Shown: positions 26,311-36,039 of the stretch, piece after piece
Numbering within the stretch: the first letter of the stretch is position 1
Layout of the letters: each line of letters opens with the position of its first letter
NCBI GenBank assembly: GCA_900755095.1
Contig: CAAEFE010000095.1
Location: forward strand, 62,001-126,000
DNA from: an uncultured Bacteroides sp.
Lineage (GTDB): Bacteria > Bacteroidota > Bacteroidia > Bacteroidales > Bacteroidaceae
Reading direction: 5' to 3'
Length of the DNA: 64,000 nt
Position numbers and translations under genes: made by a program
Notes under the pieces: model-generated
The model's database searches: none
Told to the model about the DNA's origin: nothing
Seen by the model: only the letters and a program-made list of their open reading frames with translations

Positions 26311-29244
26311 TTAGAATGAAACTTCCAGTCCGAATGTGAACTGACGTGACATCGGATATTGGGCCTTGTACACATTGGACGTAGACTCCGGATCCATACC
26401 CGTGAAATTTGTAAATGTCAACAAATTCTGTCCCTGCGCATAAATACGGGCACTATTCAAAAAGCTAGTCCGCTTCAACCATTTCTGTGGGAACGTATAG
26501 CTGAGCATCAAATTCTTTAGACGCAGGAAAGATGCATCTTCAAGGAATCGTGAATCCAGTTGGGGAGTTACTCCATAACGGGGAATATCAGTCACATCTC
26601 CCGGTTTTTTCCATCGGTCGTAAAGCATACGTTTTGACTGGTTATAGGCACTGAACAGTCCGTTACTCTCCTGAAAGACTCTGTCGTTATTAAGCATCCA
26701 GCGATCAGCCACCCATGTGAACTGTGCGGAAAGTGAAAATCCCTTCCAGAAAAGTGTAGTACCAAAACCACCTTGCCAGGGAGCTTCATGTGTTTTGCCC
26801 AGCATCACCTTGTCGCTTTCATTATATTCCATAGTAATTTCACCGTCTTTGGTATACCATAAAGCATCTCCATTAATCGGATTAACTCCCGCATAACGGT
26901 TCAGATAAAATTCTCCTAACGGATGACCTACCGCAACCATTCTACCGGTATCGGAAGCTACATATTCTGTCACCCCATTATAGAGCTCGGTTATTTCATT
27001 TTTATTATAGGATACATTGGCATTCACATTCCATTTAAAGTCTTTGATGCGGAGTACATCTGCGCCGACATTAATTTCTACACCACGATTCCGCATGGCT
27101 CCCACATTATCCCAACGGGTCCCAAAACCGGTAGATGTATAAGAAATAGGAACCGCCATCAACATATTGGTCGTTTTCTTATTATAAAACTCCACATCCA
27201 AATTGATACGATCAATAAAACCTAAATGCAACGCCACATTAGTAGCCCATGTAGACTCCCAACTCAATTCTTCATTTCCTAACTGGGAAATTGCAATACC
27301 TGATTCGTTATCATACTTATATCCACCGGAAACTAAAGCCAGATGCTCATAGTTATTAATAGAAGAATTACCGGATGTACCTGTATTAACCGCAATTTGC
27401 GCATTAGTAAGCCAATCATATTTTTGCATGAACTTCTCCTTACGAAGGTTCCACATAAAACCGACTGACCAGAAAGCTCCCCAATGGTTATCGGTACCAA
27501 AACGTGAAGATCCATCCCCACGAATCGAGAAATCAGCATAGTAACGGTCATCATAATTGTATTCGCCCCGGGCAAAGAAAGAGAGAAAAGAATATTCTGT
27601 GACAGGATCTGACCATGATGAAGCAGTTGAGCCTGAAGCTAAGTTTGTCAAAATATCATTTGTCTGTCCCCGAGTAGTTAACTGGAAACCTTCATAATGA
27701 TAGTTTTCACCTTCCTGACCAACCATAAAATTGAATGAATGAACATCATTCAACATAAAACGGTAGTTTGCCGTATTTGTAATCATCAGGTTAAGCATAT
27801 CAAACGAGCTACGCTGCGCACCTCCATAATTATTATTTGGCTTGTAACTGGGGAAACTTTGATAAAAAGAGGTAGTATGACCATAATCAGCACTTAGCTG
27901 TGAACGGATTGTCAGATTCTTTACCGGAGTAACCTCGGCATAAAAAGTGGATAAAAGTTTGTATTTCTTATTCGACAACGGATTATTTGCCATCCATGCC
28001 AACGGATTTTCTGTCGTTCCCTTCCAACTCCCGTCATCCTGAAGTGCCAGACTTCCATCTTCCTTATAAGGGTTCCAGTAAGGCAACATAAAAAAAGACG
28101 CGGAAATAGGAGCCCATAACGCATACTCTCCATCATCACTCTGTTCAACTTCCTGATAGGCAAACATTGAATTTGTTCCTATCTTCAACCATTTATTAGC
28201 TTTTGCCTCTACATTGGCGCGAAAACCGACACGTTCGAATGTAGACCCTACTGCAATGCCATCTTGATCGTAATAACTTCCTGAAACATAATAATTCAAT
28301 TTCTCCGTGCCTCCGTTTACAGATAACTCGTAATTCTGCAAAGGGGCAGTATCATTGTACACTTTATCCAGCCAGTTGATATTTGTCTTACTCAACTTTT
28401 CATAATCTTGTCCTTTATCCAGTCCAACTTCTTTCTCAAATTGAATGCGTTCATCCGTATTCATCTGATCCCAATCTTTTGAGGCTAGTTGAGAAAATCC
28501 GAGCTGTGTACGGAAAGTAACCTTAGCCGCTTCCCCCATACGCCCGCGCTTGGATGTAATAACGACCACACCATTGGAAGCACGTGCCCCATAAATAGAA
28601 GTAGAAGAAGCATCTTTTAATACTGAAATACTTTCAATATCATTAGGACTAATTGTATTGAAATCCGAACTTGAAATAGCTACTCCATCCAATATAAAAA
28701 GAGGATCTTTTCCCGAATTAATTGAATTTGTTCCGCGAATACGAAAAGTGGCTGCCTTACTGGGTTCACCAGAATCAGAAAGCACCATTAATCCTGGCGC
28801 CTGTCCTTGCAGTGCCTGGTCGAAACTCGGAGCAGGAACATCTTCCATCTTTTCAGCTTTTACCGTAGATACAGAACCTGCGATTGTTCCTTTCTTACGT
28901 ACACCATACGCGACAACTACCACTTCTTCCACCATCTGTGCATCGTTTTCCATTGTCAAATTTATACGAGTAGAAGCAGTCACCTGCTTATCTATCGTTT
29001 TCATACCGACATAAGAGAACTGCAAAGTAGCAGGAGACTTCGTCACTGTGATACTGTAATTACCATTGATATCGGTAATTACTCCGTTTGTTGTACCCTT
29101 CTCCAGAACAGACACACCAATCATCGGCTGATTATCTTCCGCCGAAATAATGTGTCCCGTTACCTGATATCCACCCTGCGCAAAAAGCAACAGGGGGATA
29201 CTTGTCAGAGTAAAGAGTACAAACAAGAGAATTGATTTTCTCAT
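26311..29244 (-). CDS. susC: SusC/RagA-family TonB-dependent outer-membrane transporter
   Basis: The protein of 977 residues has a signal peptide to about 22 and a carboxypeptidase-D-like domain at 25-100 (VTGHIISAEDNQPMIGVSV). A TonB-box-like stretch EEVVVVAYG lies at 106-114, followed by a plug domain (SFDQALQGQAPG, PLFILDGV, DIESISVLKDASSTSIYGARA) and a 22-strand-type barrel ending in FGLEVSF. It lacks the N-terminal STN signalling domain, so it is unlikely to be controlled by an ECF/FecR pair, and no regulator gene adjoins it. It heads an operon containing a subtilase and LRR lipoproteins but no carbohydrate enzyme, which points to peptide import. Confidence 0.93.
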   Translation of the reverse strand: MRKSILLFVLFTLTSIPLLLFAQGGYQVTGHIISAEDNQPMIGVSVLEKGTTNGVITDINGNYSITVTKSPATLQFSYVGMKTIDKQVTASTRINLTMENDAQMVEEVVVVAYGVRKKGTIAGSVSTVKAEKMEDVPAPSFDQALQGQAPGLMVLSDSGEPSKAATFRIRGTNSINSGKDPLFILDGVAISSSDFNTISPNDIESISVLKDASSTSIYGARASNGVVVITSKRGRMGEAAKVTFRTQLGFSQLASKDWDQMNTDERIQFEKEVGLDKGQDYEKLSKTNINWLDKVYNDTAPLQNYELSVNGGTEKLNYYVSGSYYDQDGIAVGSTFERVGFRANVEAKANKWLKIGTNSMFAYQEVEQSDDGEYALWAPISASFFMLPYWNPYKEDGSLALQDDGSWKGTTENPLAWMANNPLSNKKYKLLSTFYAEVTPVKNLTIRSQLSADYGHTTSFYQSFPSYKPNNNYGGAQRSSFDMLNLMITNTANYRFMLNDVHSFNFMVGQEGENYHYEGFQLTTRGQTNDILTNLASGSTASSWSDPVTEYSFLSFFARGEYNYDDRYYADFSIRGDGSSRFGTDNHWGAFWSVGFMWNLRKEKFMQKYDWLTNAQIAVNTGTSGNSSINNYEHLALVSGGYKYDNESGIAISQLGNEELSWESTWATNVALHLGFIDRINLDVEFYNKKTTNMLMAVPISYTSTGFGTRWDNVGAMRNRGVEINVGADVLRIKDFKWNVNANVSYNKNEITELYNGVTEYVASDTGRMVAVGHPLGEFYLNRYAGVNPINGDALWYTKDGEITMEYNESDKVMLGKTHEAPWQGGFGTTLFWKGFSLSAQFTWVADRWMLNNDRVFQESNGLFSAYNQSKRMLYDRWKKPGDVTDIPRYGVTPQLDSRFLEDASFLRLKNLMLSYTFPQKWLKRTSFLNSARIYAQGQNLLTFTNFTGMDPESTSNVYKAQYPMSRQFTFGLEVSF

Positions 29245-29291
29245 CTTTGATACTTGAATTAAAATTAATGAAATTGATTTATTTTTATAGA

Positions 29292-29323
29292 TTTATCTAC
29301 AATGAGGAATACGCTTATCTTTG
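29292..29323 (+). promoter_or_regulatory. Promoter-like pair facing away from susC inside its leader
   Basis: TTTA (29292-29295) is followed after 20 nt by TATCTTTG (29316-29323) on the plus strand. It would drive RNA antisense to the susC 5' leader, similar in arrangement to the PUL-associated antisense sRNAs known in Bacteroides. Confidence 0.4.
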
Positions 29324-29592
29324 CGTAGGAAATAACAATACACCCCCTCCCCCAAAATCGGTTTTAAGCATATTCTGCACCGACCCGGGATAGGCTATTA
29401 TTATCTATAAATATAGAATAGGAATAGACTAACTTGGCAAATTCTTAATATTGCGCCAAATATCCAAATAGACTTTTCGTGTTGCTGCTGTGTGAATTAA
29501 AGGTTTGACCATCTGCTCTCTTAAGTTATAAATTAAACACTAATATCACTTGTTCTGTTTAGGTGTACTTCAATATCGTTTTATTTTGTCTA

Positions 29593-29624
29593 CAAAGATA
29601 TATATTATATTTAAATAAATGAAA
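29593..29624 (-). promoter_or_regulatory. Candidate promoter of the SusC operon
   Basis: The minus-strand TTTC (29624-29621) and TATCTTTG (29600-29593) are 20 nt apart. The distance to the susC ATG is about 350 nt. Confidence 0.5.
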
Positions 29625-29854
29625 CTATATGTCGCATATTTTATACCATATTTCCACTAATGTCTTTTTGCTACATATTTAAGTACATATAGTCCATTAA
29701 AGAAGTAAATCCATAGTATATTTCAAGGATAATTAAATATTAACGTTCATTTTAATAGCTGTTTTAATTGTTTAAACAACAATATCGTAACTCATACCAA
29801 ATAGCTTATTGAGAGGATTCAACACAGAAAAGATAATTATTCAAAACTATTTCC

Positions 29855-29862
29855 TATTTTTG
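29855..29862 (+). promoter_or_regulatory. Candidate -7 element TATTTTTG for nadE
   Basis: TATTTTTG matches TAnnTTTG and lies 28 nt before the nadE ATG. The upstream -33 is not clear. Confidence 0.45.
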
Positions 29863-29890
29863 CACCCATTATATATAAATAAGGTATAAG

Positions 29891-31816
29891 ATGAACTACG
29901 GATTTGTAAAAGTAGCCGCAGCTGTGCCACACGTAAAAGTGGCCGACTGCAAATTCAATGTAGAGAAGATAGAAAGTCTGATTGCAGTAGCCGAAGGAAA
30001 AGGAGTGCAGATCATTATTTTTCCGGAAATGAGTATTACCGGATATACTTGCGGTGACTTATTCGGACAACAACTTTTACTGGAAGAAGCAGAAATGGGA
30101 CTGATGCAAATCCTGAATAACACCCGCCAATTAGACATTATTTCTATTGTTGGCATGCCTGTGGTGGTCAACTCGACAGTGATTAATGCAGCTGCAGTGA
30201 TTCAAAAAGGAAAAGTGTTAGGAGTTACCGCTAAAACCTATCTCCCGAATTATAAAGAATTCTACGAACAACGTTGGTTTACCTCGGCGCTTCAGTTGAC
30301 AACAAATAATGTACGTCTCTGTGGACAAATCGTTCCGATAGGTTCTAATCTGCTTTTTGAGACTTCAGATACGACTTTTGGCATCGAGATATGCGAGGAC
30401 CTTTGGTCTACTATACCTCCGAGTTCTTCATTAGCACTGCAAGGTGCAGAAATTCTTTTCAATATGTCTGCTGATAATGAAGGTATTGGAAAGAATAATT
30501 ATCTTTGTTCTCTCATCAGCCAACAATCTGCACGTTGTATTGCCGGATATGTATTCTCGTCTTGTGGCTTTGGAGAATCTACTACCGATGTAGTTTTTGC
30601 CGGTAACGGGTTCATTTATGAAAACGGTTCACTGCTTGCACACAGCGAACGTTTCAGCATGAAAGAACAGCTGATTATCAGCGAAATTGATGTGGAACGT
30701 ATCCGGGCAGAACGCAGGATAAATACAACCTTTGCAGCTAATCAAGCAAACTTAGGGGATAAAAAGGCGGTTTCTATTGCGACTGAATTTGTCAACAGCA
30801 AAGAGCTAACCTTAACCCGGAAGTTTAATTCTCATCCTTTTGTACCGCAAGGAATAGAGCTAAATGAGCATTGTGAAGAAGTGTTCTCCATACAGGTAGC
30901 GGGATTGGCACAAAGGCTTATCCATACAGGAGCTAAAACTGCTGTAATCGGTATCTCTGGCGGGTTGGATTCAACATTGGCATTACTTGTATGTGTGAAG
31001 ACTTTTGATAAGTTGGGATTGTCCAGAAAGGATATTCTCGGCATTACGATGCCAGGATTCGGAACGACCGACCGTACTTATCATAATGCCATCGATCTAA
31101 TGAAATCGCTGGGTATCTCTATTCGCGAAATCAGTATCAAAGATGCTTGCATTCAACATTTTAAGGATATAGACCATAATATTAATGTACACGATGTCAC
31201 ATACGAAAATTCTCAAGCACGCGAACGTACACAAATATTGATGGATGTGGCGAACCAGACTTGGGGAATGGTTATTGGTACAGGAGATTTATCAGAACTT
31301 GCACTAGGATGGGCAACATATAATGGCGATCATATGTCCATGTATGGAGTGAATGCGAGTGTCCCTAAAACTCTCGTAAAATACTTGGTACAATGGGTGG
31401 CAGTAAATGGCATGGATGAAAATTCGAAAGCGACTTTACTCGATATTGTAGATACTCCCATCAGTCCGGAACTGATTCCGGCAGATGAAAACGGAGAAAT
31501 TAAACAGAAAACAGAAGATTTGGTGGGTCCTTATGAACTACATGACTTCTTCCTATATTATTTCTTACGTTTCGGTTTCCGGCCTTCCAAGATATTCTAT
31601 CTGGCAAATATTGCATTCAAAGATATGTATGATGAAAAAACCATCAAGAAATGGCTTTCTACCTTCTTCCGTCGTTTCTTTAATCAACAGTTCAAGCGTT
31701 CTTGCTTGCCGGACGGTCCTAAAGTAGGAAGTATTTCTATCAGCCCGAGAGGAGATTGGAGAATGCCGAGCGATGCCAGTTCAGCCATGTGGCTTAAAGA
31801 AATAGAGGCCTTGTAA
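29891..31816 (+). CDS. nadE: Glutamine-dependent NAD(+) synthetase
   Basis: This 641-residue cytoplasmic enzyme makes NAD from nicotinate adenine dinucleotide, ATP and glutamine. The N-terminal nitrilase-type amidase has catalytic Glu46 (IIFPEMSITG), Lys115 (GVTAKTYLPNY) and Cys168 (FGIEICEDLW). The C-terminal synthetase has the PP-loop GISGGLDSTLALL at about 355, GTGDLSELALGW and the PKTLVKYLVQW helix. Ammonia passes between the two sites. It is a single gene of normal length. The ATG at 29891 follows a TATTTTTG element by 28 nt. Confidence 0.97.
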   Translation: MNYGFVKVAAAVPHVKVADCKFNVEKIESLIAVAEGKGVQIIIFPEMSITGYTCGDLFGQQLLLEEAEMGLMQILNNTRQLDIISIVGMPVVVNSTVINAAAVIQKGKVLGVTAKTYLPNYKEFYEQRWFTSALQLTTNNVRLCGQIVPIGSNLLFETSDTTFGIEICEDLWSTIPPSSSLALQGAEILFNMSADNEGIGKNNYLCSLISQQSARCIAGYVFSSCGFGESTTDVVFAGNGFIYENGSLLAHSERFSMKEQLIISEIDVERIRAERRINTTFAANQANLGDKKAVSIATEFVNSKELTLTRKFNSHPFVPQGIELNEHCEEVFSIQVAGLAQRLIHTGAKTAVIGISGGLDSTLALLVCVKTFDKLGLSRKDILGITMPGFGTTDRTYHNAIDLMKSLGISIREISIKDACIQHFKDIDHNINVHDVTYENSQARERTQILMDVANQTWGMVIGTGDLSELALGWATYNGDHMSMYGVNASVPKTLVKYLVQWVAVNGMDENSKATLLDIVDTPISPELIPADENGEIKQKTEDLVGPYELHDFFLYYFLRFGFRPSKIFYLANIAFKDMYDEKTIKKWLSTFFRRFFNQQFKRSCLPDGPKVGSISISPRGDWRMPSDASSAMWLKEIEAL

Positions 31817-31836
31817 GGACGTCCTATCAATAGGCT

Positions 31837-31910
31837 TGTGCCACCGCATTGGCACAACTGTGCCAGCATGATGGCATGGTTGTGACAATACGGTGGCACA
31901 GCTGTGACAG
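31837..31910. repeat. Multi-branched palindromic element between nadE and the phosphatase gene
   Basis: An outer 10-bp stem (TGTGCCACCG at 31837-31846 with CGGTGGCACA at 31891-31900) encloses two or three small hairpins: TGGCAC-AACT-GTGCCA at 31850-31865, CATG-ATGG-CATG at 31867-31878 and TTGTGACAA at 31880-31888. The words TGTGCCA, TTGTGACAA and CTGTGACAG recur. It lies between convergent genes and is much more GC-rich than its surroundings. It could terminate transcription or be a dispersed repeat. Confidence 0.6.
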
Positions 31911-31933
31911 AGCGATGGTAAAGATATGGCATA

Positions 31934-32524
31934 TTATAACTCTCCACCTTCCATTACTTCTTTTCTTATTTGCTCCACATTTGCTTCCTTGATTCTTCTA
32001 ATAATATTCTTATAAATTCGATGAAAGCCATAGCCTCCTTCAGTCATTTCATGGATTGCATCTTCTTTTGAAACATTCTGAAAAATGATACGATAAAACG
32101 CACAAACAGCCCCTGTACGGTCAGAGCCGTGGTGACAATGGAAAACAATAGGCGCTTTACGATTTTTAATAATGCGTAATGCCTGTATCAATTGCTTTTC
32201 ACTAATCGAATGTGCTTTAGTTTTTACCCGGTGAAGTTTTATACTTGTTCCTTTTGCTTCGTCATCATCACTATGTCTGTTTCGTAGATTAAATACTTCT
32301 CCAATACCATACTTTTCTAAAGCTTTAAAGCCCTCTTTTGAAGGTTGCTCCGAACGATATACGCCCGAATCTATTTGATACAAATTTGTCAAATCACTAT
32401 CAGACAGAATAATCTTATCCGCTTTCAGATTTTGACCGAAAAGAGAGACGGATAAGACTATCGCCAATAAGCATAGTGGGATTTGCTTTTGCATAAGCAA
32501 TATGGATATGATTCTAAAAAACAT
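31934..32524 (-). CDS. Exported dual-specificity/tyrosine phosphatase
   Basis: The protein of 196 residues has a hydrophobic N-terminus consistent with a signal peptide (IPLCLLAIVLSVSLFG). The phosphatase fold shows VYRSEQPS and the P-loop HCHHGSDRTG, in which the catalytic Cys and Arg fit CX5R. A general-acid Asp is likely in the RHSDDDEAKG loop. It belongs to the cysteine phosphatases that act on phosphotyrosine or other phosphoesters. Its ATG overlaps the hisB stop as TAATG, so it is coupled to the his operon although it is exported. The start could instead be ATG 32494, which gives a cleaner signal peptide. Confidence 0.78.
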   Translation of the reverse strand: MFFRIISILLMQKQIPLCLLAIVLSVSLFGQNLKADKIILSDSDLTNLYQIDSGVYRSEQPSKEGFKALEKYGIGEVFNLRNRHSDDDEAKGTSIKLHRVKTKAHSISEKQLIQALRIIKNRKAPIVFHCHHGSDRTGAVCAFYRIIFQNVSKEDAIHEMTEGGYGFHRIYKNIIRRIKEANVEQIRKEVMEGGEL

Positions 32525-33648
32525 TAAAGCACACCCTTACTAGATGGAAGTTCAAAATGATAGATATCTCTTTTAATTGCCATTTTCAAAGCACGGGCAA
32601 GGGCTTTAAAAATTCCTTCTATCTTATGATGTTCATTCTGTCCTTCCGCTTTGATGTTCAAATTCATCTTTGCCGCGTCACTTAGTGACTTAAAGAAATG
32701 AAGGAACATTTCCGTCGGCATCTCTCCTATCTTCTCACGCTTGAATTCAGCATCCCAAACTAACCAGGGACGACCACCGAAGTCCAGACAAACCTGACAA
32801 AGACAATCATCCATCGGTAAGGCATAGCCATAACGTTCAATCCCTCGTTTGCTACCTAAAGCCTGATAGATACATTCGCCCAGTGCGATAGCAGTGTCTT
32901 CGATCGTATGATGTTCATCTACTTCCAAATCTCCTTTAACACGGATGGTTAAGTCCATGCCAGAATGTTTTCCAATCTGCTCAAGCATGTGATCGAAAAA
33001 GCCAAGACCGGTAAAAATGTCACAAGTTCCATTTCCATCAAGATTCAAAGCAACATAAATATCTGTTTCTTTTGTAGTACGACGTACTTCCGCTTTCCGT
33101 TCTCCGGCAAAAAGGAATTCGGCTATCCGATCCCAATCAGTAGTTGCAAGAACACAGACTTCTTCTAATCCTTTTTCTTTCAGAGCTTCGGTCGAGTCTT
33201 GCAAATAAATTGCCCGGCAACCGATATTTTTGGCAAGTTCCACATCTGTGGGACGATCGCCTATTACAAAACTTCCGGCAAGATCGTATTCCGGATTATC
33301 CAGATACTTCGTCAACATTCCGGTACGCGGTTTGCGGGTGGGCGCATTATCTTCAGGAAAACTACGGTCTATCAGAATCTCATCAAAAGTAATCCCCTCC
33401 CCTTCCAATGTTTTAAGCATCAAGTTATGGGCAGGCCAGAATGTTTCTTCCGGAAAAGAAGGTGTACCCAATCCATCCTGGTTAGTGACCATCACAAATT
33501 CAAAATCGAGCTTACTGCGGATAAAGCCCAAATTACGGAATACTTTCGGATAGAATTCCAGTTTTTCCAATGAGTCGAGTTGGTAATCTACAGGAGGTTC
33601 GATCACCAACGTGCCGTCTCTATCTATAAATAATACTTTCTTCTTCAT
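32524..33648 (-). CDS. hisB: Bifunctional histidinol-phosphatase / imidazoleglycerol-phosphate dehydratase
   Basis: The protein of 374 residues carries steps 6 and 8 of histidine synthesis. The N-terminal HAD phosphatase has the DxDGT motif at Asp9-Asp11 (FIDRDGTLV). The C-terminal dehydratase starts near 185 and has its Mn-binding motifs [13 protein letters not shown] and [16 protein letters not shown]. Fusion of both activities is normal in Bacteroides and Enterobacteria. It is the fourth gene of the hisGDCB operon, 3 nt after hisC. Confidence 0.96.
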   Translation of the reverse strand: MKKKVLFIDRDGTLVIEPPVDYQLDSLEKLEFYPKVFRNLGFIRSKLDFEFVMVTNQDGLGTPSFPEETFWPAHNLMLKTLEGEGITFDEILIDRSFPEDNAPTRKPRTGMLTKYLDNPEYDLAGSFVIGDRPTDVELAKNIGCRAIYLQDSTEALKEKGLEEVCVLATTDWDRIAEFLFAGERKAEVRRTTKETDIYVALNLDGNGTCDIFTGLGFFDHMLEQIGKHSGMDLTIRVKGDLEVDEHHTIEDTAIALGECIYQALGSKRGIERYGYALPMDDCLCQVCLDFGGRPWLVWDAEFKREKIGEMPTEMFLHFFKSLSDAAKMNLNIKAEGQNEHHKIEGIFKALARALKMAIKRDIYHFELPSSKGVL

Positions 33649-33651
33649 AAA

Positions 33652-34692
33652 TTATCCTTGATAGTTTTTAAGAGCTGCCAATAGGGTATTATTTTCGACA
33701 CGAGTACCGACAGTCACACGCAAACAGTTGCAGCAAAGTGAAATGTTATGGCGATTACGCACTATTATTCCTTCCCCTACCAAATAATTATAGATTTTCA
33801 CGGCATCCGTCACTTTTGCCAAAAAGAAATTCGCATCGGACGGGAACAGTTTAATGGTACATGGAAGTTTTTCAAATTCCGCTTCCAGATAATCACGCTC
33901 TTCCTTCAACGTTTTCACCCAACGTTCTATCTCATAGTGCTTATGCAACATAGAAATAGCTTGTTGTTGAGTCAACTGATTGACATTATAGGGATATTTG
34001 ATTTTACTAAGAATGTCTATAATTTCTTTGGAAGCAAAAGCCATTCCCAAGCGAATTGCAGCACATCCCCAAGCCTTGGAGAATGTTTGGAATACGACAA
34101 GGTTGGGATATTTATCCAGCTCTTCGAGGAAAGACGGAGCCTGGGAAAAATCATTGTAAGCCTCATCCAACATCACCAATCCTTCGAACTGACAAAGTAC
34201 CTTTACAATTTCAGAACGGAGCAAGTCATTTCCTGTTGGATTATTAGGCGAGCAAAGGAAAATCAATTTGGTGTGTTCGTCGGTAGCCGACAGCAGTTTA
34301 TCGGCAGAGAACTGGAAGTCATCATCCAGTAATACTTTCCGGTATTCCACATCGTTCACATCGGCACAAACCTGATACATACCATAAGTAGGGTCGATGG
34401 CTACGACATTATCTTTTCCCGGTTCGCAGAATGCACGAAAAACCAAGTCGATGGCTTCATCGCTACCGTTTCCAAGAAAAATATGCTTGGGAGATACTTT
34501 TTTGATTTTCGACAACAACGTCTTCAGTTCGCACTGCATAGGATCCGGATAGCGATTATGAGGCGTATTGTAAGGGTTTTCGTTTGCATCCAGGAAAACA
34601 GAGGCTGTAACTCCTTTATATTCATCTCGTGCCGAAGAGTAGGGTTTTAATTTCCAGATATTCGGTCGGGTTAGTTCTTGTAACGTTTTCAC
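33652..34692 (-). CDS. hisC: Histidinol-phosphate aminotransferase
   Basis: This 346-residue PLP enzyme converts imidazole-acetol phosphate to histidinol phosphate. The class I/II aminotransferase fold shows [11 protein letters not shown] at the start, the [16 protein letters not shown] motif, DEAYNDF and the PLP lysine in [13 protein letters not shown], with a C-terminal Arg in [11 protein letters not shown] 34692 is chosen as the start because [24 protein letters not shown] is the conserved N-terminus. A further upstream in-frame start would extend back through the end of hisD. Confidence 0.95.
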   Translation of the reverse strand: MKTLQELTRPNIWKLKPYSSARDEYKGVTASVFLDANENPYNTPHNRYPDPMQCELKTLLSKIKKVSPKHIFLGNGSDEAIDLVFRAFCEPGKDNVVAIDPTYGMYQVCADVNDVEYRKVLLDDDFQFSADKLLSATDEHTKLIFLCSPNNPTGNDLLRSEIVKVLCQFEGLVMLDEAYNDFSQAPSFLEELDKYPNLVVFQTFSKAWGCAAIRLGMAFASKEIIDILSKIKYPYNVNQLTQQQAISMLHKHYEIERWVKTLKEERDYLEAEFEKLPCTIKLFPSDANFFLAKVTDAVKIYNYLVGEGIIVRNRHNISLCCNCLRVTVGTRVENNTLLAALKNYQG

Positions 34693-34708
34693 TTCTTTAA
34701 GTTTTAAA

Positions 34709-35998
34709 TTATGAATTTTGAATTGCTTTGAGACGAACTGTGACGGCATTTTTATGTGCATCCAGCTGTTCATTAGCCGCCATCTCTTCAATAGCAGGAC
34801 CGATAGCTTTTATTCCTTCCGGGAGGATTTCCTGAAATGTAATCTTACGGATAAAACTATCCAGACTTACACCGCTATAGGCTTTGGCATAACCGTTGGT
34901 CGGCAGGGTGTGATTCGTTCCGGAAGCATAGTCGCCGGCACTCTCGGGAGTTAATGAACCTAAGAAGACAGAACCTGCATTTATCACACGTTCGGCCACT
35001 TCCATATAGTTCTCCGTTTCTATGATTAGATGTTCCGGAGCATACGCGTTAGTCAGTTCCAATGCTTCATCCAGATCCTTCACTAAAATCAATTTACTAT
35101 TCTCCAGTGATTTCGCCGCAATTTCACGACGGGGAAGTTCTGCTAATTGACGCTCCACTTCTTCCATCACCTCTGTTTGAAGTTTCTCGGAAGTGGTAAT
35201 CAATATAGCCTGGCTATCTATTCCGTGTTCTGCCTGTGACAAAAGATCTGCTGCTACAAAAACCGGATTGGCAGATGCATCAGCCAAGACTTCCACTTCT
35301 GAAGGACCGGCAGGCATATCAATAGCTACATCACGCAGGCTTACCAACTGTTTGGCAGCTGTCACATATTGATTGCCGGGGCCAAATATCTTATATACTT
35401 TGGGGACACTCTCCGTTCCATAGGCCATAGCGGCAATAGCCTGCACACCACCAGCCTTGAATATTTTGCTGACACCTGCCAATTGCGCAGCAAAAAGGAT
35501 AGCCGGATGAATATTTCCATTTTTATCGGGAGGCGTACAAAGTACGATTTCCTTGCATCCTGCAATTTTAGCCGGAACAGCCAACATTAATACAGTTGAG
35601 AAAAGCGGTGCTGTTCCACCCGGAATATATAAGCCGACCTTTTCGATTCCCACTGATTTTTGCCAGCAAGTTACCCCATTCATTGTCTCTACCTTCTTCC
35701 CGACAAAACGCTGGGAAGAGTGGAATGTTTCAATGTTTTGTTTAGCTAAAGAAATGGCAGCCTTTAGTTCATCGTTTACTAATGTCCCGGCGGCTTGAAC
35801 CTCTTCAGGAGTCACAGCAAGTGCGGACAAGGTTACTTTATCAAAAGCAGCCTCATATTCCAATACTGCTTTATCGCCTTCTGTCCTTACCTTATTTATA
35901 ATAGAACGAACAGTATCGAACAAACTTTCCGTATTTAGTGCCGGACGTTTCAAAAGTTCTGTCCATTGCTCTTTTGAGGGATATTTAATCAATTTCAT
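34709..35998 (-). CDS. hisD: Histidinol dehydrogenase
   Basis: This 429-residue zinc enzyme oxidises histidinol twice to histidine with NAD. Conserved stretches include [64 protein letters not shown] and the zinc/active-site AEHG and NHTLPT. Its length is normal. It is the second gene of the operon. A short hairpin lies in the 41-nt gap after hisG. Confidence 0.96.
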   Translation of the reverse strand: MKLIKYPSKEQWTELLKRPALNTESLFDTVRSIINKVRTEGDKAVLEYEAAFDKVTLSALAVTPEEVQAAGTLVNDELKAAISLAKQNIETFHSSQRFVGKKVETMNGVTCWQKSVGIEKVGLYIPGGTAPLFSTVLMLAVPAKIAGCKEIVLCTPPDKNGNIHPAILFAAQLAGVSKIFKAGGVQAIAAMAYGTESVPKVYKIFGPGNQYVTAAKQLVSLRDVAIDMPAGPSEVEVLADASANPVFVAADLLSQAEHGIDSQAILITTSEKLQTEVMEEVERQLAELPRREIAAKSLENSKLILVKDLDEALELTNAYAPEHLIIETENYMEVAERVINAGSVFLGSLTPESAGDYASGTNHTLPTNGYAKAYSGVSLDSFIRKITFQEILPEGIKAIGPAIEEMAANEQLDAHKNAVTVRLKAIQNS

Positions 35999-36013
35999 GG
36001 TTCATATTTTATC

Positions 36014-36033
36014 AGGAACGAATTTTCGTTCCT
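36014..36033 (-). other. Hairpin in the hisG-hisD gap
   Basis: AGGAACGAA (36014-36022) and TTCGTTCCT (36025-36033) are perfect inverted arms with almost no spacer. No T-run follows in the direction of transcription, so an RNA-processing or partial-attenuation site is more likely than a terminator. Confidence 0.45.
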
Positions 36034-36039
36034 ATCTAT

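Larger units (their letters stand above)
29245..29890. other. 646-bp intergenic region between divergent susC and nadE
   Basis: No gene-like reading frame was seen. It holds a candidate susC promoter about 350 nt upstream of the ATG (29593-29624), which implies a long untranslated leader. A plus-strand promoter-like pair lies inside that leader (29292-29323), with a nested AT-rich hairpin at 29395-29421 (CTATAAATATAG core). A -7 for nadE is at 29855. A C-rich tract lies at 29341-29353. Confidence 0.6.
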
